Positions 32,923 to 41,338 of a DNA stretch of 64,000 nucleotides are shown here, piece by piece. Source of the DNA: Catenuloplanes atrovinosus (lineage in GTDB: Bacteria; Actinomycetota; Actinomycetes; Mycobacteriales; Micromonosporaceae); NCBI RefSeq assembly GCF_031458235.1, contig NZ_JAVDYB010000001.1, positions 3,493,001-3,557,000 of the forward strand. Direction: 5' to 3'. A program made the translations under genes and the position numbers. The notes beneath the pieces are model-generated. The model was given only the letters and a program-made list of their open reading frames with translations. It searched no databases and was not told the DNA's origin. The first letter of the stretch is position 1, and each line of letters starts with the position of its first letter.

Positions 32923-33900
32923 TCAGCGCAGGAACTCCAGGAGCATCGTGGTGAGTTCCCGCGGTCGTTCCTCGGTGAGCCAGTGACCGGTGTCGGCCAT
33001 GACCCGAGTCTCGACATCGGCGGCGTAGCCCCGCCACTGGGTGCCCACGGCGCCGCTCAGGGCTTCTTCGCCGCCGACGGCCAGGACGGGCATCCGGAGC
33101 GGACCCGCCTCGCGGAACCTCTCGTTCTGGGCGATGTCCGTGTGGAGGGCCTGGTACATGTCCATCCACGCCTCGAACCGGCCGGGCTCGCGGAGGTACC
33201 GGGCGTAGAACTCGTAGTCGCGGTCGTCGAAGGCGCCGTCCACCGCCAGGTACTGCTCGATGAACCCCTTGACCAGGTCCCGCTCGTGTCCACGGACCAG
33301 ATCCTCGGCGAAGTCCTTCTGGAAGAACCCCAGGTGCCACGTCGACAGCTCCCCCTCCGCGGGGAAGGCCGGGAACGTGTAGAGGGAGCGGTCGGGGATG
33401 GGCCCTTCCATCACGACCATTCGGCTGACCTCGTCGGGCCACATGGCGGCGTACGGGTAGGCGATCCACGCGCCGATGTCGTGGGCGACGATCTGGACGC
33501 CCTTGTCGAGCTTGAGCTGGGTGAGCAGCTCGTGCACGTCGTCGGCCAGTTGTGCCGTGTCGTAGCCCTTCGGCGGGACGGAGGATTCACCGGTCCCGCG
33601 CAGGTCGACCGCGATCACGGTGTGCTCCTCGGCGAGTGCCGTGAGCTGCGGCTCCCACTCGGCGGAGGTCTGCGGGAAACCGTGCAGCAGCACCACGGGC
33701 GAGCCGCTGCCACCGCGGAGGTAGTGCATCCGGAAGTCGTTCACCCGCGCGTACCTCGACTGGAAGCCGTCCGGCGGCCGATAGGACGACCCGGCGGCGG
33801 CCGGCTCCGGCCGCGGGTCCACGCCGGCGTTCCCGGTGCCCGCGAGAACGGCGATGGCGGCGATGACGGTCGCGATCAGGACGGCCGTTCTCTTTCTCAT
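32923..33900 (-). CDS. secreted alpha/beta hydrolase, epoxide-hydrolase-like
   Basis: A 325-residue alpha/beta hydrolase. The N-terminus is a signal peptide or TM anchor (MRKRTAVLIATVIAAIAVLAG). The oxyanion motif is LHGFPQTSAEW and the nucleophile elbow AHDIGAW carries Asp, as in epoxide hydrolases and dehalogenases. DLRGTGESS and a C-terminal GHWLTEERP supply the rest of the triad. Tyrosines in the lid (YEFYARYL) would fit epoxide activation. It is downstream of the aldo-keto reductase on the same strand with a 57-nt gap, probably one operon under TetR control. Start ATG 33900 has GAGGAGAG 5 nt upstream. Confidence 0.82.
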   Translation of the reverse strand: MRKRTAVLIATVIAAIAVLAGTGNAGVDPRPEPAAAGSSYRPPDGFQSRYARVNDFRMHYLRGGSGSPVVLLHGFPQTSAEWEPQLTALAEEHTVIAVDLRGTGESSVPPKGYDTAQLADDVHELLTQLKLDKGVQIVAHDIGAWIAYPYAAMWPDEVSRMVVMEGPIPDRSLYTFPAFPAEGELSTWHLGFFQKDFAEDLVRGHERDLVKGFIEQYLAVDGAFDDRDYEFYARYLREPGRFEAWMDMYQALHTDIAQNERFREAGPLRMPVLAVGGEEALSGAVGTQWRGYAADVETRVMADTGHWLTEERPRELTTMLLEFLR

Positions 33901-33957
33901 GGTTCTCTCCTCATGTCCGGGACCGACGCCCGCGATCAAGGGGACGGTGCGATCGGC

Positions 33958-34929
33958 TCAGTGGTCGACGGCGGCCATGTTGGCTTCGTCGTAGCGGTCG
34001 CCGGTGGCCGGCGCGAGGTTGCGCAGCCGGGCGATCTGGCCGTCGGTGAGGCTTATCTGGTCGGCGGCGGCGTTCTCCTCCAGCCGGTCGATGCGCGTGG
34101 TGCCGGGGATGGGGACGACGTCGTCGCCCTGGGCGAGCAGCCAGGCGAGCGCGACCTGCGCGGGCGTGGCCCCGGCGTCGGCGGCGACGGCGCGGACCTC
34201 GTCGACGATGCGCATGTTGCGTTCGAGGTTGCCGCCGGCGAAGCGCGGGTTGGTACGGCGCCAGTCGTCGGCGTCGAGGTCGTCCAGCGAGCGGATGCCG
34301 CCGGTGAGGAACCCGCGGCCCAGCGGGGAGTACGGTACGAGACCCACGCCCAGCTCGCGCAGGACCGGCAGCACCTCGGCCTCGGGGTCGCGGGCCCACA
34401 GCGAGTACTCGGACTGCACCGCGGCGATCGGGTGAACGGCGTGCGCCCGCCGGATCGTCGCGGGCCCGGCCTCCGACAGTCCGATGTGGCGGATCTTGCC
34501 CTCGGCCACCAGCTCCGCCAGCGCGCCGACGGTCTCCTCGATCGGCGTGTCCCCGTCCCCCCGGTGCTGGTAATAGAGGTCCAGGTGGTCGGTGCCGAGG
34601 CGGCGCAGCGACCCCTCCACCGCGAGCCGGACGTTGGCCGGGGTGCTGTCATTGCCCGGGCGGCCGGTGTGCGAGATGTGGCCGAACTTGGTGGCGAGCA
34701 CCACCTCGTCCCGGCGTCCCCGGATGGCGCGGCCGACCAGTTCCTCGTTGACGTAGGGCCCGTACGCCTCGGCGGTGTCGATGTGCGTGACGCCGAGGTC
34801 CAGGGCCCGCCGGATGGTGCGGATCGACTGGTCGTCGCGTTGGCCGGCGCCGGTGTAGAAGGCCGACATGCCCATGGCGCCCAGGCCGATGCGGGAGGTC
34901 TCCAGCCCGCCGAGCGAGGTGGTTCTCAT
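33958..34929 (-). CDS. aldo-keto reductase
   Basis: A 323-residue (beta/alpha)8 NADPH-dependent reductase. The catalytic tetrad is visible as Asp and Tyr in [11 protein letters not shown], Lys in ATKFGH and His in YYQHRGD. The NADP-binding end contains [18 protein letters not shown]. It reduces aldehydes or ketones; the closest style is the YajO/AKR13-like group. ATG 34929 precedes the conserved [21 protein letters not shown]. Divergent from a TetR gene, with paired inverted repeats in between; co-transcribed with the hydrolase. Confidence 0.9.
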   Translation of the reverse strand: MRTTSLGGLETSRIGLGAMGMSAFYTGAGQRDDQSIRTIRRALDLGVTHIDTAEAYGPYVNEELVGRAIRGRRDEVVLATKFGHISHTGRPGNDSTPANVRLAVEGSLRRLGTDHLDLYYQHRGDGDTPIEETVGALAELVAEGKIRHIGLSEAGPATIRRAHAVHPIAAVQSEYSLWARDPEAEVLPVLRELGVGLVPYSPLGRGFLTGGIRSLDDLDADDWRRTNPRFAGGNLERNMRIVDEVRAVAADAGATPAQVALAWLLAQGDDVVPIPGTTRIDRLEENAAADQISLTDGQIARLRNLAPATGDRYDEANMAAVDH

Positions 34930-34958
34930 CGTGGTGATCCTCTTCCTGTGGTAGCGCG

Positions 34959-35005
34959 ACCGACTTAAGTCCCGGTCGGTCCAGAACGCTAGCACATCTG
35001 GACCG
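34959..35005. promoter_or_regulatory. inverted repeats between AKR and TetR genes
   Basis: Two nested inverted repeats: ACCGAC (34959-34964) / GTCGGT (34975-34980), and CGGTCCAGA (34977-34985) / TCTGGACCG (34997-35005). They lie 30-75 nt upstream of the AKR start and form the likely TetR operator region. Confidence 0.65.
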
Positions 35006-35074
35006 ATTGGTAGTAAAGTCGCTCGGGAAGCTGGTCACCCGGGCCCGCCGACCCGGATCGAGGAGGATGCCGTC

Positions 35075-35680
35075 ATGAGTGGATCCCAGAGCACGGCGTT
35101 CGGCCGCCCCCGGGAGTTCGACCTCGACGAGGCGCTGGAGCGAGCCATGCAGGTGTTCTGGGCGCGGGGATACGACGGCACCAGCCTCACGGACCTGACC
35201 GGCGCGATGGGGATCACCAAGTCGAGCATGTACGCCGCCTTCGGCAACAAGGAGCAGCTCTTCCGCAAGGCCGTGCAGCGCTACGCCGAAGGGCCCGCCT
35301 CCTACGCGACACGCGCCCTGCGGGAGCCGACCGCGCGCGCGGTGGCCGAGGCGTTCCTCCGCGGAGCCGTCCGGACCACGACGGCGCCCGGAAGCCCGGC
35401 CGGGTGCCTGTCGGTGCAGGGTGCGCTGGCGGTGAGCGAGCAGTGCCGGCCGGCGCACGACCTGCTGGCCGGCTGGCGCATCGACGCGGGCGACCAGCTC
35501 GAGGCGCGCTTCCGGCGCGCCGTCGAGGAGGGTGATCTCTCGCGTGACGCCGACCCGGGACGCCTCGCCCGATACGTCATGACGACGGCGTTCGGCATCG
35601 CCGTCCAGGCCGCCAACGGGCTCGGGCCCGACACGCTCGACGAGATCGTCGACACGGCGCTGGTCGCGTGGCCGGCGTGA
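35075..35680 (+). CDS. TetR-family regulator (C-terminal domain of the AcrR/YcdC-like group)
   Basis: A 201-residue regulator with HTH at about 15-60 (LDEALERAMQVFWARGYDGTSLTDLTGAMG, ITKSSMYAAFGNKEQLFRKAV). The ligand domain contains GSPAGCLSVQGALAVSE, whose cysteine is common in electrophile-sensing members of this group. Divergent from the AKR-hydrolase operon and overlapping the Gal80-like gene downstream (GTGA). Probably represses both directions until a reactive carbonyl appears (inference). Confidence 0.88.
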   Translation: MSGSQSTAFGRPREFDLDEALERAMQVFWARGYDGTSLTDLTGAMGITKSSMYAAFGNKEQLFRKAVQRYAEGPASYATRALREPTARAVAEAFLRGAVRTTTAPGSPAGCLSVQGALAVSEQCRPAHDLLAGWRIDAGDQLEARFRRAVEEGDLSRDADPGRLARYVMTTAFGIAVQAANGLGPDTLDEIVDTALVAWPA

Positions 35681-36771
35681 CCGCCCCGCTCGGCGTCGGG
35701 ATCGTCGGGCTGAGCGCGTCGGGCGGATGGGCGGCCGGGGCGCACCTGCCCGCGTTGTCGGCGGTCGACGGGATCGAGCTCACCGCCCTGGCGACGAGTT
35801 CCCACGCGTCGGCCGCCGCCGCGAGCGCCGCGTTCGGAGTGCCCGGCTACGCCTCGGTCGAGCAGCTCGTGAAGGACGACAACGTGGATCTCGTGGTCGT
35901 CGCGGTCAAGGTGCCCCGGCACCGTGAGCTGGTGTTGCCCGCGCTACGGGCGGGAGTCCCCGTGCTCAGCGAGTGGCCCTTCGCGGTCGGCCTGGCCGAG
36001 GCCGAGGAGATGGCGGGCGCCGCCGGCCACACGCGCACCTTCATCGGCCTTCATGGACGCTCCTCGCCCACCCTCCGCTGGCTGGCCGGCCTCGTCTCCG
36101 ACGGGTACGTCGGGGACGTGCTGTCCGCGACGGTGCTGGCGTCATCGGTCGAGTGGGGCAGCCCGGTCTCCGAGCGCATGCGATACACCCTCGATCGCAC
36201 GCTCGGCGCCACGATGCTCACCATCGCCTTCGGGAACACCATCGACGTGGTGTCGATGATCGTCGGCGAGTTGCGGGACGTGGTCGCCACGACGGCGACC
36301 CGGCGCCCGGCCGTTCCGCTCGGCCGCACCGGGCAGACGGTGCCGATGACCGCCGAGGACCAGATCGCCGTCTCCGGCACACTGCCCGGCGGGGCGATCC
36401 TCTCCGTCCATCACCGTGGCGCAACGGTCCCCGGACCCGGGTTCTCCATGATCATCGACGGTACCGAGGGAACCCTCGAGATCAGCTCCGCGAACGGATA
36501 TCCGCACCTTTGGCCGGTCACGGTGCTCGGCACACGAGGTCGCGCCCCGCTGACGCGACTGCTACCGCCCGATCGGGACGACGACTACCCACACCTGGCC
36601 GGGACACCGATGCACAACCTGGCGCACACGTACGCGGCGATCCACAACGATCTCGTCGACGGCACCACGACCGCCCCGGATTTCGCCCACGCCGTCCGGC
36701 GTCACCGGCTCCTGGACGCGATCGTCCGATCGGCCGCCGAGGGACGGCGCGTCTCTCTCGCGGAAGTCTGA
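35677..36771 (+). CDS. Gfo/Idh/MocA-family protein, Gal80-like
   Basis: A 364-residue protein with an N-terminal Rossmann domain (VGIVGLSASGGWAAGAHLPAL) and a C-terminal alpha/beta sheet domain. The glycine pattern and GGWA-x-x-AHLPAL resemble the Gal80-like subgroup. The catalytic EKP motif of true dehydrogenases reads SEWPFAV here, without lysine, so a regulatory or non-redox role is likely. It overlaps the TetR stop codon as GTGA (GTG 35677; 35668 is an alternative), so it is co-translated with TetR. Confidence 0.8.
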   Translation: MTAPLGVGIVGLSASGGWAAGAHLPALSAVDGIELTALATSSHASAAAASAAFGVPGYASVEQLVKDDNVDLVVVAVKVPRHRELVLPALRAGVPVLSEWPFAVGLAEAEEMAGAAGHTRTFIGLHGRSSPTLRWLAGLVSDGYVGDVLSATVLASSVEWGSPVSERMRYTLDRTLGATMLTIAFGNTIDVVSMIVGELRDVVATTATRRPAVPLGRTGQTVPMTAEDQIAVSGTLPGGAILSVHHRGATVPGPGFSMIIDGTEGTLEISSANGYPHLWPVTVLGTRGRAPLTRLLPPDRDDDYPHLAGTPMHNLAHTYAAIHNDLVDGTTTAPDFAHAVRRHRLLDAIVRSAAEGRRVSLAEV

Positions 36772-36794
36772 CGGGGAACGCCCCGGAAGGATTG

Positions 36795-36839
36795 ATGCCG
36801 ATGACCGATAACGGCCTGCACGACCAGCTCACCGCGTGA
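36795..36839 (+). other. 14-codon open frame with good ribosome-binding site
   Basis: After the Gal80-like gene, GGAAGGATTG precedes an ATG that opens a 14-codon frame (MPMTDNGLHDQLTA) closed by TGA. It may be the stump of a truncated third gene of the TetR operon or a chance frame. No longer homologue can be recognised downstream. Confidence 0.25.
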
Positions 36840-36913
36840 GGTCCTCGGACGGCTCCGGCCGGCCTGGCGGATCACGGATCGCACGGCCGCGGCGGCCGGC
36901 CCGCCGACGCTAA

Positions 36914-36939
36914 CCTTCATCCATAGGCATGGATGAAGG
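36914..36939 (+). promoter_or_regulatory. inverted repeat covering the Shine-Dalgarno site of the next gene
   Basis: CCTTCATCCAT (36914-36924), loop AGGC, ATGGATGAAGG (36929-36939): an 11-bp perfect stem whose right arm runs into the GGGGGA ribosome-binding site (36938-36943) of the gene at 36949. A possible -10 (TAACCT, 36911-36916) overlaps the left arm, so this could be a DNA operator at the transcription start or an RNA hairpin limiting translation. Confidence 0.55.
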
Positions 36940-36948
36940 GGGACGCCT

Positions 36949-37620
36949 GTGTCGCGCAGGGTCGGGCATGCCGTCGGTGCCGCCGCGTCCGTGCTGGTCG
37001 GCGTGGGCATCGGCATCGTGGCGAACGTGGTGACGGCCAGTTGGTCGTGGACGTGGGCGCTGGCGCTGGGTGCGCTGGTGTCGAGTCTGGTCGCGCTGGA
37101 GACGGTGCGATCGCTGCGCGGCGGCGGCGATCCGGAGTCCGGACCGGTCGGTGTCGCGGGCAGGTACGCCGTGCTGGGGACCGCGTCGGTCAGCCTGATC
37201 GCCATCGTCGCGCTGGTGTGGCTGGTGCCGCGGGGCGGCGGGCGCGCCGGCACGTCCTGCCAGTACGAGCCCTACCCGACAATCCCGGAGCTGGCGTATC
37301 GATGCGTGATGGACCGGTGGCGGCCGGACTCGACCATCCCGGTGTTCGACGCGGCGCGGCCCGGCGCCGAGGCCGGCGAACTGCGCCAGCACACCGGCGC
37401 ACGGCAGTACTTCGAGTGCCAGCTCCCGGGCGAGCCCATCGCGCTGGACGGGACGGTGCGCACCGGGCACTGGGCGCTCACGCTGGCCGACGATCCCCCG
37501 CACTGGGGCGTGGTCCCGCAGGTCTACTTCGAGGACGGCGGCTCCGGCGAGCGCGACCGGGCGCTGCCCGACTGCGGCACCGCCCAGCTCGACAAGATCG
37601 GGAAACCGTACCGGCGGTAG
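36949..37620 (+). CDS. hypothetical membrane protein
   Basis: A 223-residue protein I do not recognise. The first half holds about three TM helices (ASVLVGVGIGIVANVVTAS, ALALGALVSSLVALETV and SLIAIVALVWLVP). The second half (about 110-223) is probably outside the cell and contains four cysteines (TSCQYEP, YRCVMD, FECQLPG, PDCGTA), likely forming two disulfides. Small N-terminal-TM plus Cys-paired domain proteins like this accompany actinobacterial STAND or kinase genes, but here it stands alone. GTG 36949 has GGGGGA 5 nt upstream. Confidence 0.7.
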   Translation: MSRRVGHAVGAAASVLVGVGIGIVANVVTASWSWTWALALGALVSSLVALETVRSLRGGGDPESGPVGVAGRYAVLGTASVSLIAIVALVWLVPRGGGRAGTSCQYEPYPTIPELAYRCVMDRWRPDSTIPVFDAARPGAEAGELRQHTGARQYFECQLPGEPIALDGTVRTGHWALTLADDPPHWGVVPQVYFEDGGSGERDRALPDCGTAQLDKIGKPYRR

Positions 37621-37638
37621 GGCTCCGGCGCTCCGCGG

Positions 37639-39471
37639 TCATGAGACCCCGCCGTTCCAGGACCGCCACAGGTGCGCGTACCGGCCGCCGGCGGCGAGCA
37701 GGGCGTCGTGCGTGCCCTGCTCCACCACGCGGCCGTGGTCGAGGACGAGGATCCGGTCCGCGTCCGCGGCCTGCACCAGGCGGTGCGCGACGATCAGCGT
37801 GGTGCGGCCCTCGGTGGCGGCGGCCGCGGCCCGGTCCAGGTCACGGGCGCCCGCGCTGCCCGCCTCCGCGGTGGCCTCGTCCAGCACGGCGACGGCCGGG
37901 TCGGCCAGGATCAGCCGGGCCAGCGCGAGCTGCTGGGCCTGCGCGGCGGTCAGCCGGTGGCCGCCCTCGCCGACGTGCGTGGCCAGGCCGTCCGGCAGCG
38001 TACGCAGCCAGCCGGTGGCACCGACCCGGTCGAGCGCCTTCTCGATCTCGGCGTCGTCCGCGTCCGGCCGGGCCAGGCGCAGGTCCTCCGCGAGCGGGCC
38101 GGCGAAGACGTGCACCTCCTGGCTGACCAGCGCGATCTCCTTGCGTACCCGGATCTCTCCGAGGTCTTCCAGGGGTACGCCGCGCAGGCGCGCCGCACCG
38201 TCCGAGGCCGGGATGATCCCGGCCGCGATCCCGGCGAGCGTGCTCTTCCCCGCGCCGCTGGCCCCGACCAGCGCCACCCGCTCCCCCGGCGCCAGCGTGA
38301 GCGTGACGTCCTCCAGCACGGTGGGGCCGTCCTGGTAGTGGTGCCGGCGCACCGTGACGCTCAGCGCGGCGTCGTGGTCCCCCACGACCGGATCCGCCGC
38401 GGCCGGTACGGGCGGCAGCGACGCCACCCCGACCAGTCGCGCCAGGCTCGCGCCGGCCTGCATGACCGCGTCGGATTCGAGCAGGATCAGGCCGATCGGG
38501 TTGAACAGCCGGTGGAAGTACAGCGCCGCCGCCGTGGCCGCGCCGACCGTGACCGCGTCCGCGCGGACCAGCAGGAATCCGGCGATCAGCACGGTGCTGA
38601 GCCCGACGAACTCGGCCCGGTTGATCCGCAGCCCGAACCGGGTGAACACCCCGAACACGGTCAGCCCCAGGTCCCGGGCCGCGGCCGACCGGTCCGCGAT
38701 CCGCGCCACGTGCGCGTCCTCGGCGCGGTAGGCGCGGACCGTGGCGGCGCCGTGCAGCGCGCCGGCCATCGCCTGGGACCGCTCGCCGGTGGCGATCCGC
38801 TCCCGGGCGTAGTAGGGCGTCGACCGCGGCAGGTACCAGCGCAGCGCCAGCACGTAGCCGGGGGCCGCGACCAGCCCGGCCAGGCCGAGCCGCCAGTCCA
38901 GCGTGAACAGCCCGCCCGCGGTGAGCACCACGGTGAGCAGCGCGCCGACCATCAGCGGTCCGATGCCGGTGATCGCGTTGGTGACCACGGCCACGTCGTC
39001 GCCGGCGCGCGCGACCAGGTCGCCGGTGCCGGCCCGCTCCAGCGTGCTGGACGGCAGGTGCAGCGCACGGTCGAGCACGCGCTCGCGCAGCCGGGCCAGC
39101 ACGGTCTCACCGAGCCGCGCCGCGGCGGCGGCACCGGCGGCGGTGAGCACGCCGGCGACCACGGCGGCGGCCGCGATCACGCCCGCCCACATCAGGACGC
39201 GGTCGGTGCCGGCGCCCGCGATCACGTCGTCCACGAGCCGGCCGAGGACCCACGGCGCGATCAGGCCGGACGCGGACGCGGCGACCAGCAGCACGCCCGC
39301 GGCGGCGCTGAGCCCGGGCAGCCGGCGGAACTCGGCGACGACCGCGGCCCAGGCCTCCCGGCCGGTGGCGGTGGGCAGCAGGTGGGTGGTGCTCATCCCG
39401 GGCTCCGCCGCCTGCTGCGGTTCCGGCGTGGCCGGCGCTGGAGCTGATGATTCGCGCGCGAGCTCGCTCAT
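37639..39471 (-). CDS. ABC exporter half-transporter, catalytic-ATPase subunit with degenerate signature
   Basis: A 610-residue type IV ABC exporter half (six TM helices, about 45-330; NBD about 365-605). The NBD has a normal Walker A (GASGAGKST), Walker B with catalytic glutamate (VAVLDEAT) and H-loop (IVAHRL). The signature motif is LTAAQ instead of LSGGQ. It is co-translated (ATGA overlap) with the upstream half whose defects are complementary. Together they form an asymmetric heterodimer in which only one ATP site can hydrolyse: Walker A/B from this subunit and LSGGQ from the partner. Cargo unknown; the small peptide encoded first in the operon is a candidate. Confidence 0.9.
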   Translation of the reverse strand: MSELARESSAPAPATPEPQQAAEPGMSTTHLLPTATGREAWAAVVAEFRRLPGLSAAAGVLLVAASASGLIAPWVLGRLVDDVIAGAGTDRVLMWAGVIAAAAVVAGVLTAAGAAAAARLGETVLARLRERVLDRALHLPSSTLERAGTGDLVARAGDDVAVVTNAITGIGPLMVGALLTVVLTAGGLFTLDWRLGLAGLVAAPGYVLALRWYLPRSTPYYARERIATGERSQAMAGALHGAATVRAYRAEDAHVARIADRSAAARDLGLTVFGVFTRFGLRINRAEFVGLSTVLIAGFLLVRADAVTVGAATAAALYFHRLFNPIGLILLESDAVMQAGASLARLVGVASLPPVPAAADPVVGDHDAALSVTVRRHHYQDGPTVLEDVTLTLAPGERVALVGASGAGKSTLAGIAAGIIPASDGAARLRGVPLEDLGEIRVRKEIALVSQEVHVFAGPLAEDLRLARPDADDAEIEKALDRVGATGWLRTLPDGLATHVGEGGHRLTAAQAQQLALARLILADPAVAVLDEATAEAGSAGARDLDRAAAAATEGRTTLIVAHRLVQAADADRILVLDHGRVVEQGTHDALLAAGGRYAHLWRSWNGGVS

Positions 39472-41180
39472 CGCAGGACTGCCTCCCGGTATCGGGCGTC
39501 GGCCGCGGCCAGCGCGTCGTGGGTTCCCTCGGCGACCACGCGGCCGCCGTCCAGCACCGCGATCCGGTGCGCGGCGCGCAGCAGCGCGGGACTGCTGGTG
39601 ATCACCAGGGTGCCGCGCGGCGCGGTGCCACGCGCGGCGGTCAGGCCGTCCGCGACCAGGCCCTCGGTCACCGCGTCGACCGAGGTGGTGGGCTCGTGCA
39701 GGACCAGCACCGGCGGGTCGGCGGCGAGCGCGCGGGCCAGGCCGACACGCTGCCGCTGCCCGCCGGAGAGGTTCGCGCCGCGCTCGGTCAGCACCCGGTC
39801 CAGCCCGTCCGGGTGGGCGTCGACCACGTCCTCCGCGCCGGCGGCGCGGAGCGCACCCAGCAGGGGCTCGTCGCCGTCCGCGGCCGTGCCGGCGGCCAGA
39901 TTCGTCCGGAGCGTGCCCTCGAACAGCGCCACGTCGTGCTGCTCGACCAGCAGCGCGCCCCGGGCGGCGTCCAGCGTCAGCGTCTCGGCCGGCACGCCGT
40001 CGATCCGTACCGCGCCCCGGTAGTCCTCCCGCGGCACGCGCCCGGACAGCAGCGTGACCAGCGCGTCCGCGTCGCGCGGGTCGTAGGCGACCACGCCCAC
40101 GATCTCCCCGGCGCCGACGGTCAGCGACACCCCGTCCAGGTTGCGGTATGCGACGCCGTCCAGCGCGAGCCGCGTCTCCGCCGGCTCGCCGGGCGTCGCG
40201 GACCCGGGCGTGACCAGCGGCGCCGCGCCGAGCACCCGCCCGACCCGGGTCGCCGACGCCTTCGCGGTGGCGAACAGCTGCACGCACCAGCCGAGCGTCT
40301 GCACCGGCTCCGCGATGAACTGCGCGAGCCCGATCACCGCGACCAACTCGCCCACGGTCAGCCGGCCGCGCAGCGCCAGCCACCCGGCCACGCCGGCCAC
40401 GGCCGCCAGGAACAGCCCGTTCACCGCGGTGGTCAGGCCCAGGTGCAGGCCCTTGGTGTTGGCCGCGCGCAGCGTGACGCCGAGCGCGTGCGAACTGGCC
40501 GCCGCGTACCGCCGGGCCGCGTGGTCCTGTGCCCCGATGCCGCGCAGCACGCGCAGCCCGGAGACCAGGTCGACCGCGAGCGCGGTGGTGGTGGCCAGCG
40601 CCTCCTGCTGGGCCTCGCTGCGCCGGGTGAGCAGCGGCGCGAGCCGTTGCAGGGCGAGGACCACCAGCGGTACGCCGAGCAGCACGCCCAGCCCGAGCGG
40701 CACGTCCACGACCAGCAGCGCGGTCGCGGAGACGGCCAGCGCGGTGATCGCGGCCGCCGCCACGCCGGCCGCGCGGAGCACGAGCGTGGACAGCTCCGCG
40801 TCGGTGGCGGTGACGGAGAGCAGTTCGCCGTCGCGCAGCCCGGCCCGCAGCCCGCGTGGGTCGAGCGCGCGCCGGGCGATCTCCACGCGCGTGGTGTGCG
40901 ACTCGTGCTCGACCGCGGCGTAGCCGAGGCGGGCGCCGAAGAAGTAGGAGAACGCCAGGACGGTGAAGAGCAGCGCCAGGCCGGCGAGCGACAGCAGGAG
41001 CGCGCGGGCGTCGGAGGTGTCGACCGCGCGGTCGATGACCACGCCGATCATCACCGGGACGAGAGCCTCGGCGGCCTGATGGGAGCACAGGAAGACCACG
41101 CTCACGCCGATCCGGGTGCGCTGGCGGCGCAGTATCCGCCGCTGCACCGCGCTGGCGGACAGTTCGCCGGCCGTCGCCAT
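39468..41180 (-). CDS. ABC exporter half-transporter with canonical signature but dead Walker motifs
   Basis: A 570-residue half-transporter (TM domain about 20-310, NBD about 335-565). The signature NLSGGQRQRVGLARAL is perfect. Walker A is lost (VVAYDPRDADALVTLL, no GxxGxGK[ST] and no lysine), Walker B reads VLVLHEPT with His for the metal-binding Asp, and the H-loop His is Ser (VITSSPAL). The subunit therefore cannot hydrolyse ATP itself and must work with the partner at 37639. ATG 41180 overlaps the stop of the small upstream frame as TGATG. The GC pattern and length are normal, so these are evolved changes and not decay. Confidence 0.9.
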   Translation of the reverse strand: MATAGELSASAVQRRILRRQRTRIGVSVVFLCSHQAAEALVPVMIGVVIDRAVDTSDARALLLSLAGLALLFTVLAFSYFFGARLGYAAVEHESHTTRVEIARRALDPRGLRAGLRDGELLSVTATDAELSTLVLRAAGVAAAAITALAVSATALLVVDVPLGLGVLLGVPLVVLALQRLAPLLTRRSEAQQEALATTTALAVDLVSGLRVLRGIGAQDHAARRYAAASSHALGVTLRAANTKGLHLGLTTAVNGLFLAAVAGVAGWLALRGRLTVGELVAVIGLAQFIAEPVQTLGWCVQLFATAKASATRVGRVLGAAPLVTPGSATPGEPAETRLALDGVAYRNLDGVSLTVGAGEIVGVVAYDPRDADALVTLLSGRVPREDYRGAVRIDGVPAETLTLDAARGALLVEQHDVALFEGTLRTNLAAGTAADGDEPLLGALRAAGAEDVVDAHPDGLDRVLTERGANLSGGQRQRVGLARALAADPPVLVLHEPTTSVDAVTEGLVADGLTAARGTAPRGTLVITSSPALLRAAHRIAVLDGGRVVAEGTHDALAAADARYREAVLR

Positions 41181-41326
41181 CAGGAGCCCGCGAGTTCGGT
41201 CAGGGCCGGGCCCATTCGGTCGGCGAGCCGGATTCCGGTGCCGAGCGAGGCGGCGCCGGAGCCGATCGGGTCGACCCGGCCGGCCTTCACGGCGGGCGGG
41301 TTCTTCCACGGGTCGAGGTCGGTCAT
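41180..41326 (-). CDS. small 48-residue peptide coupled to ABC exporter
   Basis: A short frame of 48 residues beginning MTDLDPWKNPPAVKAG and ending ALTELAGS. There are no Cys residues; it is Gly/Ala/Pro-rich with an amphipathic C-terminal half (LADRMGPALTEL). Almost every third codon position is G or C, and its stop overlaps the ABC start (TGATG), so it is very likely real. There is no Shine-Dalgarno; a GATAAT -10 box ends 6 nt before the ATG, suggesting a leaderless transcript that drives the whole operon. It could be a secreted signal or RiPP-like precursor exported by the ABC pair, or a translation-coupling leader. No modification enzyme is adjacent. Confidence 0.55.
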   Translation of the reverse strand: MTDLDPWKNPPAVKAGRVDPIGSGAASLGTGIRLADRMGPALTELAGS

Positions 41327-41332
41327 GGCGGC

Positions 41333-41338
41333 ATTATC
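41333..41338 (-). promoter_or_regulatory. -10 box of leaderless peptide/ABC operon
   Basis: GATAAT on the minus strand, 6 nt before the ATG at 41326. This spacing is typical of leaderless actinobacterial transcripts. No convincing -35 is visible 17-19 nt upstream. Confidence 0.5.
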
